Origin: Pseudomonadota bacterium
Lineage (GTDB): Bacteria; Pseudomonadota; Zetaproteobacteria; Mariprofundales; Mariprofundaceae
Assembly (NCBI GenBank): GCA_002401635.1
Contig: NVTQ01000001.1
Coordinates: 8,259 to 14,406 of the forward strand
DNA: 6,148 nucleotides
Reading direction: 5' to 3'
The notes under the pieces were generated by a model, which saw nothing but the letters and a program-made list of their open reading frames with translations, was not told the origin of the DNA and did no database searches. How positions within the stretch are numbered: the stretch's first letter is position 1; the number at the start of each line of letters is the position of its first letter. Shown in pieces: positions 5,751 to 6,148 of the stretch. Position numbers and translations under genes: made by a program.

Positions 5751-6148
5751 CCCTTACCTTCATTTTCTACTAAAGCTATAAGTAAACTTAAATTTATAGA
5801 CTCTTGCTCTTTTTCTGCTGCTGACCTTGCTGACTCTGCTGCTAACCATGCTGCTGACCTTGCTGCTGACCATGCTGCTGACCATGCTGACTCTGCTGCT
5901 GACCTTGCTGACTCTGCTGACCATGCTGCTGACTCTGCTGCTGACCATGCTGCTGACCTTGCTGACTCTGCTGACCATGCTGCTGACTCTGCTGCTGACC
6001 ATGCTGCTGACTCTGCTTTAAAAAGATCTTCTGAGGAACATGAACCTTCCAAAAAATCCTTAGTCTTTTGAATACATTTATATACGTCATTGTTGTTATT
6101 ATTGACATATTTATTATAGTTATCTAATACGTTTTCCGCACATTCTAC
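5747..6148 (-). CDS. Ala/Ser/Trp/Glu-repeat protein, Imm-5-like 'putative immunity' type (5' end missing)
   Basis: The frame is open to the window edge, giving 133 visible residues and a start beyond base 6148; a TTG at 6052 in this frame is an internal Leu, not needed as a start. Residues 1-45 (CAENVLDNYNKY...DVYKCIQKTKDFLEG...SSEDLFKA) match the helical lead-in of Imm-5-like proteins, pattern 'CAExVL..y...d.r..I...k.fL.G..s.eeL..A'. Residues 45-111 are built of units SAAW, SAAE, SAE, SAR and SAAR, a low-complexity and probably helical array with Trp, Glu or Arg every 3-4 residues. The tail is EKEQESINLSLLIALVENE. This frame is chosen over the other open minus frames because it alone runs through both flanks, and its TGA overlaps the next ATG. 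'Immunity' is only the family label, and no toxin partner is visible. Molecular function is unknown. Confidence 0.75.
   Translation of the reverse strand, partial: VECAENVLDNYNKYVNNNNNDVYKCIQKTKDFLEGSCSSEDLFKAESAAWSAAESAAWSAESARSAAWSAAESAAWSAESARSAAESAWSAAWSAARSAAWLAAESARSAAEKEQESINLSLLIALVENEGKG
5813..6016. repeat. in-gene tandem array of 9- and 12-bp units
   Basis: On the plus strand the array is made of CCATGCTGCTGA, CTCTGCTGCTGA, CTCTGCTGA, CCTTGCTGA and close variants, coding Ser-Ala-(Ala)-Trp/Glu/Arg on the minus strand. All unit lengths are multiples of three, so gain or loss of units keeps the frame. One unit carries TAA in place of TGA on the plus strand, turning a Ser codon into Leu (residue 102). 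Local GC is about 57% in the main unit, clearly above the AT-rich surroundings. Confidence 0.95.
5903..6010. repeat. exact 54-bp tandem duplication (2 copies)
   Basis: Bases 5903-5956 and 5957-6010 are identical. Each copy consists of five sub-units of 9, 9, 12, 12 and 12 bp and encodes an 18-residue block (SAAW-SAAE-SAAW-SAE-SAR). Complete identity, including third positions, indicates a recent duplication or ongoing homogenisation by slippage or recombination. Confidence 0.95.

Noticed and set aside
5813..6016. CRISPR array or minisatellite-type regulatory repeat
   Set aside because: The units are 9-12 bp with no unique spacers and are in-frame within a coding gene.
5760..6108. Alternative minus frames across the repeat (Val-Ser-Ser-Met type, 5760-6002; Gln-Gln-His-Gly type, 5842-6108) and a plus frame at 5827-6021
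   Set aside because: They exist only because the repeat units lack stops. The Ser-Ala-Trp frame alone is open to the window edge, has a family-like N-terminal stretch and ends in an ATGA overlap with the next gene.

Overview
The window is AT-rich and gene-dense. All eight supportable genes lie on the minus strand, and neighbours are separated by overlaps (ATGA, TAATG, 8 nt, 11 nt) or by gaps of 26 and 69 nt. Together with the gene content (an RNA-repair-type kinase/phosphatase, small unknown proteins, a widespread phage hypothetical, amidoligases), this suggests part of an early or accessory operon of a tailed, probably large, double-stranded DNA phage. Good Shine-Dalgarno sites (AAAGGAGG, AGGAG, AAAGG) and the low GC content fit a low-GC host such as a Firmicute. 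That host assignment is inference, because no structural or packaging gene is present to place the phage. TGA is used as a normal stop, so the standard bacterial code applies.

In transcription order (high to low coordinates) the layout is as follows. (1) 5747-6148: the C-terminal part of an Ala/Ser/Trp/Glu repeat protein resembling Imm-5-like 'putative immunity' proteins; its start lies outside the window. (2) 5211-5750: a 179-residue phage protein of unknown function with DDKxxVKM and HPCxxWA motifs. (3) 3961-5184: a stand-alone class II glutamine amidotransferase with Cys2 and no fused synthase. (4) 2583-3968 and (5) 1736-2593: two paralogous Amidoligase_2-type enzymes. (6) 1451-1666: a small basic protein with an SH3/KOW-like look. 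(7) 1293-1451: a 52-residue single-span membrane peptide. (8) 1-1296: a polynucleotide kinase-phosphatase whose C-terminus leaves the window where an RNA-ligase-like module seems to begin.

The most interesting unit is the translationally coupled trio at 1736-5184. A glutaminase half-enzyme with every recognisable catalytic residue but no synthase domain sits directly upstream of two predicted ATP-dependent carboxylate-amine ligases. A simple reading is that ammonia released from glutamine, or glutamine itself, feeds amide-bond formation on an unknown carboxylate such as a peptide, a protein tail, a cell-wall peptide or a modified nucleobase precursor. The substrate cannot be read from the sequence. 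The kinase-phosphatase suggests the same operon carries nucleic-acid repair, as phages use against tRNA-cleaving host defences; a functional link between the two modules is not shown.

No tRNA, CRISPR array, insertion sequence, attachment site or convincing rho-independent terminator was seen. No gene-free stretch exceeds 69 bases; that gap carries a perfect AT-rich inverted repeat.
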